Assembly (NCBI GenBank): GCA_002394025.1
Contig: DGSV01000093.1
Span: forward strand, 1-12,478
DNA from: Bacteroidales bacterium UBA4353
GTDB lineage: Bacteria > Bacteroidota > Bacteroidia > Bacteroidales > Paludibacteraceae
Direction of reading: 5' to 3'
DNA length: 12,478 nucleotides
Under the pieces are notes generated by a model. The model made no database searches and had not been told where the DNA came from. It worked only from the letters and a program-made list of their open reading frames with translations. Positions 5,405 to 12,478 of the stretch are shown piece by piece. How positions within the stretch are numbered: position 1 is the stretch's first letter; each line of letters begins with the position of its first letter. Both the position numbers and the translations under genes were made by a program.

Positions 5405-7084
5405 ATGCTACGAAGTCTTTACATACAGCACTACGCGCTGATATCAAGTCAGAAGATTGATTTTCAGAGTGGTTTCTCGTCCATCACCGGTGAAACAGGA
5501 GCCGGAAAATCTATCATCCTCGGTGCCTTGGGACTCATCATGGGCGACAGGGCCGATGCCAGAGTCATCGCCAATGGACAAACAAAATGCGTTGTAGAGG
5601 CTGACTTTGACATCAGAGATTACCAACTTGACGTTTTTTTTGACCGCTATGAGCTTGACAATGATGACCCTGCTCACTGCATACTGCGACGCGAAGTGAC
5701 AACTAATGGCAAGTCAAGAGCCTTCATCAACGACTCGCCCGTGAGTCTCACAATAATGCGCGAGATGGCGAGTTATATCATTGATATACACTCGCAGCAC
5801 GAAAACCTGCTCATCAATAACGATGACTATCAGCGCGACTTCGTGGACCTCATGGCGCAAAACAAGGAAATACTCACCGAATACCGCAACGCCTTTTACC
5901 ATTGGAAGGAACTCACTACTGAATTGGCAACACTGCGCCGCGAAGCTCAGAATAAACAGCAGGAAAGAGACTACATACAATTTCAATGGCAACAACTTTC
6001 CGATGCCAACCTCGTTGACGACGAACTGCAAGACCTTGAGGAACAACAGCAGCAACTTCTTCATGCCGAAGACATAAAAATCACCACATCACACCTGACA
6101 GAAAACCTGCAAAGCGATGAAGGACTCGTTTCAGCCCTGAAATCCATCACCGCGGAACTGCACCACTTGGCAAAGTTTGTGCCGAAAGCGCAACAACTCG
6201 CCGAACGGGTACATAGCGCCATGATAGAAATTGATGACATAGCTTCAGAAATAGCTGACATCAATGAGCATGCCGATATAGACCCTCAACGCCTCGAATA
6301 CATCACCCTGCGCATCGACACCATCAACACTCTGCTGCGTAAACATAATGTCAGCACCGACTCGGAACTAATCATCATCCGCGACCAACTGGAATGTGAT
6401 TTGGACAAGCTTGACAATATCGACCAGTACATAGCAACTATTGAGCGACAATGCCAAGCCGCGGAACAAAATCTGCTCAAGGCAGCGCACGACCTTACGC
6501 AGACCCGAATGGCAGCGGCTCCCAACATCGCCAAACAACTGACAAAGGATATGGCAACCTTGGGTGTCACGCACCCTAACATACAAATCGCTGTTACACC
6601 TAATAGCGATGATATGCCTGCCGACAAACGTTTTACGCCCTCGGGGCAAGACAATGTCAGCATACTCTTCTCCGCCAACCTTAACCAGCCACCCATGCCC
6701 GTCAAGCAAGTGGCTTCAGGCGGTGAGATAGCACGACTCATGCTTTGCGTCAAAGCTCTCATGGCACACAAACGGATGTTGCCAACCATCATCTTCGACG
6801 AGATAGACACCGGCATATCGGGCGACGTGGCTGTCAAAGTGGGCAATATCATGTCCGCCATAGCGAAAAACATGCAGGTCTTGGCCATCACACATCTGCC
6901 ACAAATAGCCGCTAAAGCCCTGCAGCAGTATCGCGTGTACAAGACTGATGACCAACAAGGTACGACGACGCACATCGAACAACTCGACAGAGAGCAGCGT
7001 GTCAATGAGATAGCTACAATGCTTTCCGGTACACCACCGACAGCGGCGGCATTATCCACAGCCCGAGAACTGCTTGACATTTAG
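5405..7084 (+). CDS. recN: DNA repair protein RecN
   Basis: RecN is an SMC-like ATPase that acts early in double-strand break repair and holds broken DNA ends together. The 559-residue length is normal for the family. The N-terminus (MLRSLYIQHYALI) is typical and carries Walker A GETGAGKS at residues 29-36. The middle (about 150-400) is a charged coiled coil with a central turn. The C-terminal ATPase half has the ABC signature SGGE (438-441), Walker B IIFDEID with Asp465-Glu466, and the switch His497 in AITHLPQIAAKA. All catalytic motifs are present, so it should be active. It follows the exporter by 3 bases and precedes the PrsW-family gene by 31. No SOS-type operator is evident in front of it, so its expression may depend on the upstream exporter's promoter. 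Confidence 0.98.
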   Translation: MLRSLYIQHYALISSQKIDFQSGFSSITGETGAGKSIILGALGLIMGDRADARVIANGQTKCVVEADFDIRDYQLDVFFDRYELDNDDPAHCILRREVTTNGKSRAFINDSPVSLTIMREMASYIIDIHSQHENLLINNDDYQRDFVDLMAQNKEILTEYRNAFYHWKELTTELATLRREAQNKQQERDYIQFQWQQLSDANLVDDELQDLEEQQQQLLHAEDIKITTSHLTENLQSDEGLVSALKSITAELHHLAKFVPKAQQLAERVHSAMIEIDDIASEIADINEHADIDPQRLEYITLRIDTINTLLRKHNVSTDSELIIIRDQLECDLDKLDNIDQYIATIERQCQAAEQNLLKAAHDLTQTRMAAAPNIAKQLTKDMATLGVTHPNIQIAVTPNSDDMPADKRFTPSGQDNVSILFSANLNQPPMPVKQVASGGEIARLMLCVKALMAHKRMLPTIIFDEIDTGISGDVAVKVGNIMSAIAKNMQVLAITHLPQIAAKALQQYRVYKTDDQQGTTTHIEQLDREQRVNEIATMLSGTPPTAAALSTARELLDI

Positions 7085-7115
7085 TGACCTAAAACATTAA
7101 CACGAAGTAAAAACT

Positions 7116-7799
7116 ATGATAAGACTTGCCCTATTACCGGTATTTTTACTAGGTTTATACATCTACTTCCGCGATGCCAATCGCGAGCCTATCCTTGAGG
7201 TTCTCAAGGCTTTCGTTGCAGGCATACTGGTTGTGCCCCTTGTGCTGCTGCTTCATAGTGTTCTGCCTACCGAGATTTTTGACCAGACACCTTTTCTGCG
7301 TGCCTTTGTCAGTGCCGCGACATTTGAGGAATGCTCCAAATTCCTGCTGCTATATCTCTTTATATGGCATAACGACGATTTTGACGAACCCTTCGACGGC
7401 ATCGTCTATGCCGCTTTTGTAGCTCTGGGATTCGCATTCCTCGAGGATTTGATGTATATCCTTGAGTCTTCCAACCCCTTGGTAACAGGTGTTATGCGAG
7501 CCTTCACCGCCGTGCCGGCACACTTCTTCTTCGGAATTATCATGGGATTCCAGTTCGGACTCGCCAAATTCGTACCCGCAGCCTACAAACCTTGGCGACT
7601 AATGCTCGCCATAGTGCTGCCCATAATTTTCCACGGCATCTACGACTACCTGCTCATGCAAGCCGAATGGCTCAACCAGAACGGATCGGAAAGCACAGCG
7701 TCGCTGCTAATGACGGCTTTCTTTATTTTCGACATAATTTTGTGGCGCATAGCCGTAAAACGCATACGCAAAATGAGTAGTTACAATTTATTACCATAA
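7116..7799 (+). CDS. PrsW-family intramembrane metalloprotease
   Basis: This 227-residue, multi-helix membrane protein has the conserved PrsW motifs inside helices: FEECSKF (Glu71-Glu72, Lys75), GFAFLEDLMY (Glu110; family proteins usually have Glu-Asn, here Glu-Asp), PAHFFFG (His136) and FHGIYDYLL (His173, Asp177). These Glu/His residues are the expected zinc ligands and catalytic groups. In Bacillus, PrsW cuts an anti-sigma factor; other members of this CAAX/abortive-infection-related superfamily act on varied membrane substrates. No anti-sigma factor is in the window. Its TAA overlaps the next gene's ATG by one base (TAATG), so the protease and the following surface lipoprotein are probably translationally coupled. 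Family assignment is strong, substrate unknown. Confidence 0.9.
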   Translation: MIRLALLPVFLLGLYIYFRDANREPILEVLKAFVAGILVVPLVLLLHSVLPTEIFDQTPFLRAFVSAATFEECSKFLLLYLFIWHNDDFDEPFDGIVYAAFVALGFAFLEDLMYILESSNPLVTGVMRAFTAVPAHFFFGIIMGFQFGLAKFVPAAYKPWRLMLAIVLPIIFHGIYDYLLMQAEWLNQNGSESTASLLMTAFFIFDIILWRIAVKRIRKMSSYNLLP

Positions 7800-8947
7800 T
7801 GAACAGATTATTATCTTTCCTGCTCACCACCACATTTTTCTTCACCTGCTGCCGAACCGACGAACAACTTATCACTCCCGACACCTACGACCTCGCCCCG
7901 GCACGCGATATCAGCACTTTTGCCGATGACGAACCAACATCGTTCTACGTCATAAACCAAGGTAATATGGGGTCCAACAAAGCTACTATCGACCACGGAA
8001 GTTTCATCTCAGGAAAATACCTGCGCAACATCTTTGCTGAGCGCAACCCAAACGTCGTAAAGGAATTAGGAGATGTCGGCAATGACATCAAGATATATCG
8101 CAACCGCCTCTACGCCGTCATTAACGCCTCGCATAAGGTCGAAGTCATGGACCTCGAGGCTCACCGCATAGGGCAGATAGACATTCCCAACTGCCGCTAC
8201 ATAACATTCCATAACGACAAAGCCTACGTGACAAGTTTCGTGGGAGAAGTTGCTGACTTCAACGCACCGCTCGGAGCCGTTTATGTCGTGGATATCAACA
8301 GCATGGAGATAACAACCACCATCACCGTTGGATACCAACCCGAAGAAATGGTAATAGACAACGGTATGCTCTACGTTGCCAATTCCGGTGGCTACTCAGG
8401 ATATGATGACCCACAGAAATATGAACAGACGATATCAGTAATAGACCTCGCCACAAACCAAGTCGTGAAAACACTCGACACCGGCAAGAAAAACCTCACA
8501 AGGCTGCGCATTGACAACCACGGACAATTATGGGTGATGAGCAACGGCGATTACATCAGCAGTCAACCTACTCTGTTGGTGAGCAATAGCGACAAAACAT
8601 CATTCACGAATCTCAACATCCCATGCTCCAATTTTACCATCAGTGGCGATAAGGTCTATTACTACCACCAGACTTCAGGCAACAAAACATACGGCGTCAT
8701 AGATGTCACAACCCGCTCGGTAATCAGCACCTCGCTCATCACCGACGGCACCGAACAAACTATCACTATGCCCTACATGATAGACGTCAACCACTATTCG
8801 GGCGATATATACATAGGTGATGCAAAAAACTACGTCTCAAGCGGTACACTATCATGCTACACCTCCGGCGGCACACTACGCTGGCGCGTCACTACGGGCG
8901 ACATACCGGCTGCCATGGCGTTTATCTATAAAGAACAAGAATTATGA
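7799..8947 (+). CDS. YncE/DUF5074-like beta-propeller surface lipoprotein
   Basis: The 382-residue product has an N-terminal hydrophobic signal ending in TCC (Cys17/Cys18), followed by an acidic stretch (RTDEQ) like the surface-export signal of Bacteroidota lipoproteins. The lipobox is atypical, so lipidation is likely but not certain. From about residue 46 to the end there are repeated strand patterns of a YVTN/YncE propeller, such as LYAVINASHKVEVMDL, GAVYVVDINSMEITTTITVG followed by QPEEMVIDNGMLYVANSGG, and TISVIDLATNQVVKTL. BtuG, a corrinoid-binding surface lipoprotein of Bacteroides, is a propeller of this general type, so ligand capture at the cell surface is a reasonable guess. No BtuB receptor is nearby, so a specific ligand cannot be assigned. 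The 4-base overlap with the next gene (ATGA at 8944-8947) indicates coupling. Confidence 0.82.
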   Translation: MNRLLSFLLTTTFFFTCCRTDEQLITPDTYDLAPARDISTFADDEPTSFYVINQGNMGSNKATIDHGSFISGKYLRNIFAERNPNVVKELGDVGNDIKIYRNRLYAVINASHKVEVMDLEAHRIGQIDIPNCRYITFHNDKAYVTSFVGEVADFNAPLGAVYVVDINSMEITTTITVGYQPEEMVIDNGMLYVANSGGYSGYDDPQKYEQTISVIDLATNQVVKTLDTGKKNLTRLRIDNHGQLWVMSNGDYISSQPTLLVSNSDKTSFTNLNIPCSNFTISGDKVYYYHQTSGNKTYGVIDVTTRSVISTSLITDGTEQTITMPYMIDVNHYSGDIYIGDAKNYVSSGTLSCYTSGGTLRWRVTTGDIPAAMAFIYKEQEL

Positions 8948-9978
8948 AATACAGATTAACAATACTGCTCACAATGGTGCTGTTAGCCACTGCCTGCGTC
9001 AAGTCAAAAGACGAACCCGGCAACGGCAACGACCCCAAACCAGATAATGAAGACCCCTACGACTTCAGCGCGCTACAACCCGATATGTCTTCTGACGGCA
9101 AATATATCACCACTGTTTTTGAATATCGCCCCGCTCCCGGTCAGTTCGCCAACGAAAACTACCCCGCATACCAAACCGGCGACAACGACAATAGCATGAC
9201 GCAAAAAGCCCTGCAAGCCATTGCCGACAACACCACAGAACTCATCTCACTCGGAGTCTTTGGCGGCTACGTGACTTTCGGCTTCGGACATTCCGTGATC
9301 AACCATGACGGCAAAGATTTCGCGGTATTCGGCAATGCCCTCTATGGCAACAAACGTGTCACGCCTCACCTCGGCTCCTGCGAACCGGGGGTGGTATATG
9401 TCAGCATCGACAAGAACAAAAACCATCTGCCCGACGATGAATGGTTTCTGCTGGCTGGGTCTGAATACCACCGCAGCAGACATAACTACTCCGTAACATA
9501 CTACCGCACCCCTTCAGACCATATACCGACTCCCGGCATACCTGCCTACCGCACCGACACAACGCTTATCCGTTGGCTTGACTGCGATGGTGTCACGGGA
9601 TATGTGGAACAAAACAGCTACCACACGACCAACAACTATTACCCCAACTGGTACTCGGAAGACCATATTACATTCAGTGGCGAACTTCTGCCATCTAACA
9701 TACAACGAAGTGGCACCAGCTATGCGCTACACACCTACGACTGGGGCTATGTTGATACACACCCCAACGACAGTCTCAACCGCAATGCCTTTGACATATC
9801 ATGGGCTGTTAACACCAACGGGCAAAAGATACACCTGCCATTTATAGATTTCGTGCGAGTAGCCACCGCGGTGCTGCAACAAGCCGGTATGATGGGTGAC
9901 ACCAGCACTGAAGTCACCTCGGCACAAATTATCACCGAAGACGAAGCGAAAACACTGCCGAAATATGAAGGACAATAA
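8944..9978 (+). CDS. Surface lipoprotein of the 'cell surface protein' family linked to propeller/TonB loci
   Basis: The 344-residue product has a signal peptide with a probable lipobox ending at Cys18 (ATAC) and an acidic, Gly/Pro/Asn-rich linker (about 20-45), as in exported Bacteroidota lipoproteins. The body has a conserved core I recognise from proteins annotated as cell surface or PKD-type: FGGYVTFGFGHSVINHDGKD, then FGNALYG, then EPGVVYVSIDKNKNHLPDDE (ending at residue 166) and WFLLAGSEYH. The DKNKNHLPDDEW segment (156-167) has Asp/Asn spacing like an EF-hand or thrombospondin-3 calcium loop. Relatives, as I recall, sit beside YncE-like lipoproteins and BtuB-type receptors. It starts inside the propeller gene (ATGA overlap), so equal expression and a joint role at the surface are likely. 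A ligand is not visible from sequence. The operon seems to end here; the next 178 bases hold the promoter of the following operon. Confidence 0.85.
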   Translation: MKYRLTILLTMVLLATACVKSKDEPGNGNDPKPDNEDPYDFSALQPDMSSDGKYITTVFEYRPAPGQFANENYPAYQTGDNDNSMTQKALQAIADNTTELISLGVFGGYVTFGFGHSVINHDGKDFAVFGNALYGNKRVTPHLGSCEPGVVYVSIDKNKNHLPDDEWFLLAGSEYHRSRHNYSVTYYRTPSDHIPTPGIPAYRTDTTLIRWLDCDGVTGYVEQNSYHTTNNYYPNWYSEDHITFSGELLPSNIQRSGTSYALHTYDWGYVDTHPNDSLNRNAFDISWAVNTNGQKIHLPFIDFVRVATAVLQQAGMMGDTSTEVTSAQIITEDEAKTLPKYEGQ

Positions 9979-10092
9979 TTCTTGTTAAACAACTAAAAAA
10001 AAGGAATACTGGAAAGATAGAAAATAGTGGCATTATAGATACATTATTGTTATATAAATGACACACTTATAATAAGATAGGAAATTTATTCT

Positions 10093-10100
10093 TATCTTTG
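10093..10100 (+). promoter_or_regulatory. Bacteroidota-type promoter -7 box TATCTTTG
   Basis: TATCTTTG fits the Bacteroidota -7 consensus TAnnTTTG exactly and is followed by C, as often seen. It would place the transcript start near 10105 and leave a leader of about 50 bases before the ATG at 10157. I do not see a convincing TTTG -33 box at the usual 19-21 base spacing, so the call rests on the -7 box and its position in the only sizeable gap before the barrel operon. Confidence 0.6.
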
Positions 10101-10156
10101 CCGTGAAGCAAGAAGCACGTCATTATTAGCAAACTACATCTATAAACATTAACACT

Positions 10157-10981
10157 ATGAAAAAATTCCTTTTAACACTCATGGCACTCGCTATAAGCGT
10201 GATGACCATGACGGCTCAGATTTCCGAAGGTGAGCCTCATTCCTCCGTAATTCCTCGTACCGGCAACCGTCCTCAAGCAGGTGACTGGGGTATCTACATC
10301 GGTGCCTCGGTGCGTCAGGTGATGGACATTATCAATGCCCACAAGGGCGGCGACGCGGTGTTCATCGGTGAGGACGTCCCCGCGGGTTTTATTAACGGCT
10401 ACGACAGCAAGAACAACTGGTGGGGTCTGCCTGTGCTCAACCTCAAGTACTACGCTACAGACCGCTGGGAAGTGCGCCTCGGCTTCGAGTTCGCCAGCAA
10501 GACGCTGTCTAACAAGTATCGCATCGAAACCGATGATGTTGTCGTCAAGCGCAGCAACCGTGAGAGCCAGAACTTCACGCGTTTCCTGCCCGGTTTCGCC
10601 TACCACTTCAACACCAAGAACCTGCTTGACGTATATCTCGGCGCACAGATGCCCATCGGTTGGGACTCCTATCGCGCTAAAACCAAGCAAGACAATGACG
10701 GCGAAGTAACCTATGAGCGCAACGTATGCAGCCAGATGGTGCTCGGCGGTGGCGTGTTCATAGGTCTGCAAGGTTTCATAGCCGACCTGCCCCTGGCCAT
10801 CGGCGTCGAAGTGGGCTATTCAGGCATCGCCAAATTCGGCGGTAACATGAAAACCACGGCAGACTACGGTGATGGCAAAGAAGTGTTCTATAACCAAAAC
10901 CGCGACCTCAAGAAAGCTCTCTCAACATCAGCCGAATGGGGCGCTGACGCGGCGATAACTATATCTTATTACTTCCATTAA
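10157..10981 (+). CDS. Predicted outer-membrane beta-barrel protein
   Basis: The 274-residue product has a clear Sec signal peptide (MKKFLLTLMALAISVMTMTA, cleavage before Gln21, typical of this phylum). The mature part is rich in alternating, aromatic-flanked strands such as WGIYIGASVRQVMDI, YYATDRWEVRLGFEFAS, FTRFLPGFAYHF, LLDVYLGAQMPIGW and QMVLGGGVFIGL. The last strand, AITISYYFH, ends close to an aromatic residue as barrel proteins do. A barrel of about eight to twelve strands is likely. I do not recognise a specific family. It is the first gene of a three-gene operon with its own -7 box, followed 21 bases later by a lipoprotein. It could be a porin-like or assembly-type barrel whose lipoprotein partners follow it; that pairing is inferred from gene order only. 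Confidence 0.78.
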   Translation: MKKFLLTLMALAISVMTMTAQISEGEPHSSVIPRTGNRPQAGDWGIYIGASVRQVMDIINAHKGGDAVFIGEDVPAGFINGYDSKNNWWGLPVLNLKYYATDRWEVRLGFEFASKTLSNKYRIETDDVVVKRSNRESQNFTRFLPGFAYHFNTKNLLDVYLGAQMPIGWDSYRAKTKQDNDGEVTYERNVCSQMVLGGGVFIGLQGFIADLPLAIGVEVGYSGIAKFGGNMKTTADYGDGKEVFYNQNRDLKKALSTSAEWGADAAITISYYFH

Positions 10982-11002
10982 TTCATTAAAAGCCGATATT
11001 CC

Positions 11003-11458
11003 ATGAAACAGATAAAAACACTACTCATGCTTGTGCTGCTTATGCTCACATCGTGCGTAAGTCAGCACACGATTAACCGGCACTCCTACCGTCCGGACGT
11101 GGTGCACCTGAAGATGACCATGGACGACTACGAGTATATGGGCGACGTAACAGTAGAAGCGGAATATAAGATATATCTCGGCATATTCCGCAAAGTGCTC
11201 ACCATCAACGGCGAACCATATAGCCCTCGCTATCGCAGCTATACACGTCTCACGGTAGATCCGCGCATACGTACCCCGCATTTCATCAACCGTGCGCTAT
11301 ATAAAGTTCTGGACACCTATCCCGATGCCGATTATATTATCCCCGGAGCATACAAGAAAGTTGTGGACCATATGCTCGGAGGACGTATCGTCAAGGAACA
11401 ACAGACTCTGAAAGTCTATCGTCTCAAAAACGCTATAGCGCAACCTGAAGTCGAATAA
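11003..11458 (+). CDS. Small lipoprotein of unknown function
   Basis: Not recognised. The 151-residue product has a textbook lipoprotein signal with lipobox L15-T16-S17-C18. No acidic surface-export stretch follows the Cys (it reads VSQHTINRH), so a periplasm-facing lipoprotein is more likely than a surface one. The mature part alternates strands and charged turns (VVHLKMTMDDYEYMGDVTVE, then AEYKIYLGIFRKVLTI). It ends with a helix-strand unit, including FINRALYKVLDTYPDADYII and a later QTLKVYRLKNA strand, suggesting a compact alpha/beta domain. It lies 21 bases after the barrel gene and 10 bases before the next lipoprotein, so all three should be on one message. No motif points to an enzyme. 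Confidence 0.82.
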   Translation: MKQIKTLLMLVLLMLTSCVSQHTINRHSYRPDVVHLKMTMDDYEYMGDVTVEAEYKIYLGIFRKVLTINGEPYSPRYRSYTRLTVDPRIRTPHFINRALYKVLDTYPDADYIIPGAYKKVVDHMLGGRIVKEQQTLKVYRLKNAIAQPEVE

Positions 11459-11468
11459 TAACTACAAT

Positions 11469-12311
11469 ATGCGAACAACGCTTACCTGTTTTCTACTATC
11501 TCTGCTACTGCTCACCGCCTGCAAGCGCAATGAGCAGTCACCCCTTGTGGCTTTCTTCAGCGACAGCCATGACGTAGCAGTACCCATCGATGCACAAAGG
11601 GACATTTACATCACCATCAGCGTCATCACCAACGGCGTACACGTGAACAAGATAACGCTCGAAGCCAACGACAACACCTACGGCATGCGGACCATCAAAG
11701 ACACCGTGCCGCCCATCGGCGTCAACGACTCGCGCAAAATCAACATCAAGTTCACCACACCCAACTACGCCTCCAACACCATGCTAACGCTGCTCGCACG
11801 GGTGTTCACAGAAGAGGGCGACATCGTCGAATGTCGTAAATACCTCACCGTCAAGTCTTCTGACATCAAATGGGATATGCAGGAAAGCGTGACCATGCAT
11901 TCAGCAGCATCAGGACAGAAATATGCCTTCAGCGTTCCGCAAATGACGGTGGTATTCCCCGAAACCATCGACAACGACACGCTCATGTTCTACGACCGCG
12001 CCTCGGCCGACGAAGAACAGCCGCAGCTGATGACCATGTCGTGGCAATCTGACAAGGGACTCTACTTCGCACGCTTCGAAAGCCTCGACTTCTCCAACGC
12101 CAACATCGCCGCGATAGAACAAGCCTACCAACTGACATCACGAGACAACGTCATCACGAACCTCAAGACCGATGATGTCATAATCTACGGCACAAAAACA
12201 GAAGTCTTCGGACTGATAAAAATCCTGCTCGTGGTAGATGAAGAAGGAAGCGCTAACGACAGATACATATTCAGCATCAAGCGACGAAGCGATTTCAAGT
12301 TACAACAATAA
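11469..12311 (+). CDS. Lipoprotein of unknown function with predicted Ig-like N-terminal part
   Basis: Not recognised. The 280-residue product has a lipoprotein signal with lipobox L15-T16-A17-C18 and a following KRNEQ stretch. Residues about 25-130 look all-beta, with strands such as DIYITISVITNGVHVNKITL, RKINIKFTT and TMLTLLARVFTEEGDIVECR, resembling an Ig-like or fibronectin-like fold. The second half (about 135-275) mixes strands and one helix, includes FSVPQMTVVFPETIDNDTLM, and ends YIFSIKRRSDFKL. It closes the barrel operon: the terminator stem begins within its stop codon. By position it may be a soluble or anchored partner of the barrel protein at 10157-10981. No catalytic motif is visible. 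Confidence 0.82.
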   Translation: MRTTLTCFLLSLLLLTACKRNEQSPLVAFFSDSHDVAVPIDAQRDIYITISVITNGVHVNKITLEANDNTYGMRTIKDTVPPIGVNDSRKINIKFTTPNYASNTMLTLLARVFTEEGDIVECRKYLTVKSSDIKWDMQESVTMHSAASGQKYAFSVPQMTVVFPETIDNDTLMFYDRASADEEQPQLMTMSWQSDKGLYFARFESLDFSNANIAAIEQAYQLTSRDNVITNLKTDDVIIYGTKTEVFGLIKILLVVDEEGSANDRYIFSIKRRSDFKLQQ

Positions 12312-12350
12312 AATAATGAGCGGAAGAATATTTCTTCCGCTCATTATTTT
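12310..12350 (+). terminator. Strong rho-independent-type hairpin ending the barrel operon
   Basis: A perfect 19-bp inverted repeat, AAAATAATGAGCGGAAGAA (12310-12328) and TTCTTCCGCTCATTATTTT (12332-12350), with a 3-base loop TAT. The A-rich and T-rich ends make it capable of acting on both strands. The first stem bases overlap the stop codon of the last lipoprotein gene (TAA, 12309-12311). Confidence 0.92.
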
Positions 12351-12376
12351 ATAGAAATTCCAGAATAACTAGTAAG

Positions 12377-12412
12377 CTAGAAAAACTAGAACAACTAGAA
12401 CAACTAGAAAGT
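12377..12412. repeat. 9-bp tandem repeat CTAGAACAA, about four units
   Basis: The units are CTAGAAAAA, CTAGAACAA, CTAGAACAA and a degenerate CTAGAAAGT, with a further CTAG-containing remnant just upstream (12369-12376). The tract lies between the terminator and the inverted REP-like copy. As in the other repeat region, a short-period tandem repeat sits next to a palindromic element. Confidence 0.8.
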
Positions 12413-12414
12413 TT

Positions 12415-12478
12415 CTACCCCTCCGCCCTGCGGGCACCTGACTAAGGTGTTCTGAAAAGCACACTGTGCTTTTCATCG
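12415..12478 (-). repeat. REP-like palindromic element, inverse copy with hairpin cassette (cut by window end)
   Basis: Read on the - strand it starts CGATGAAAAGCACAGTGTGC and ends GGTGCCCGCAGGGCGGAGGGG, closely matching the right half of copy B (2415-2476), including the GAAAAGCACA palindrome. It lacks the 42-base addition of copy C. The left part of the element lies beyond the window. Confidence 0.85.

Noticed and set aside
6286..7080. A 264-codon open frame on the - strand
   Set aside because: It is fully antisense to the C-terminal ATPase half of recN, whose motifs are intact; its Ser/Cys/Met-rich translation looks like a shadow.
7084..7799. Cobalamin riboswitch ahead of the propeller pair
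   Set aside because: The gap before the protease is only 31 bases and the propeller gene overlaps it; there is no room for such an element.
9979..10010. Weak stem TTGTT/AACAA followed by an A-run after the second surface lipoprotein
   Set aside because: The stem is only 5 bp with a tiny loop and lacks a T-run on the coding strand, so it cannot be called a terminator.
10172..10771. A 199-codon open frame on the - strand
   Set aside because: Antisense to the barrel gene; no domain or signal, and the + strand frame has a signal peptide and barrel pattern.

Overview
The window looks like chromosomal DNA from a gut-type member of the Bacteroidales. The base composition is moderate, all genes are on the + strand, Shine-Dalgarno sequences are scarce, and one promoter has the TAnnTTTG -7 box typical of Bacteroidota. 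Several surface lipoproteins and an outer-membrane barrel fit this. Muribaculaceae or a Prevotella-like genus would fit, but the genus cannot be fixed from this sequence.

Region 1 (1-2050) is a tightly packed gene string: the 3' end of tyrS, an ApeI/FabZ-like hotdog dehydratase with Gln at the usual catalytic Glu position, a small secreted protein made almost entirely of six 11-residue repeats, and a lipoprotein with a long Ala/Glu/Lys coiled coil and a C-terminal SPOR domain. Gaps are 3, 18 and 14 bases, so co-transcription is likely.

Region 2 (2051-2938) is about 890 bases without a credible gene. It holds an 8-bp tandem repeat and a mosaic array of four GC-rich, palindromic, REP-like elements embedded in AT-rich spacers. 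Two of the four carry an inserted hairpin cassette, and one of those carries a further 42-bp insertion. A fifth copy in inverse orientation runs off the right end of the window (12415-12478).

Region 3 (2939-9978) holds an MMPL/RND-type lipid exporter, recN, a PrsW-family membrane protease, a YncE/DUF5074-like beta-propeller surface lipoprotein, and a second surface lipoprotein with an acidic, probably calcium-binding loop. Gaps are 3 and 31 bases, then overlaps of 1 and 4 bases, so the last three are probably translationally coupled. Relatives of the last two families occur, as far as I recall, beside BtuB-type corrinoid receptors, but no receptor or cobalamin riboswitch is visible here.

Region 4 (10157-12311) is a self-contained operon: a -7 box at 10093-10100, a predicted beta-barrel outer-membrane protein, two lipoproteins of unknown function, and a strong hairpin terminator at 12310-12350. 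Together they look like a small cell-envelope module.

The dehydratase and the MMPL exporter are families often seen together in aryl-polyene/dialkylresorcinol-type lipid clusters. Here they are split by the repeat protein, the SPOR lipoprotein and the repeat array. The least explained items are the 11-residue-repeat protein, the mosaic palindromic array and the barrel-lipoprotein operon.
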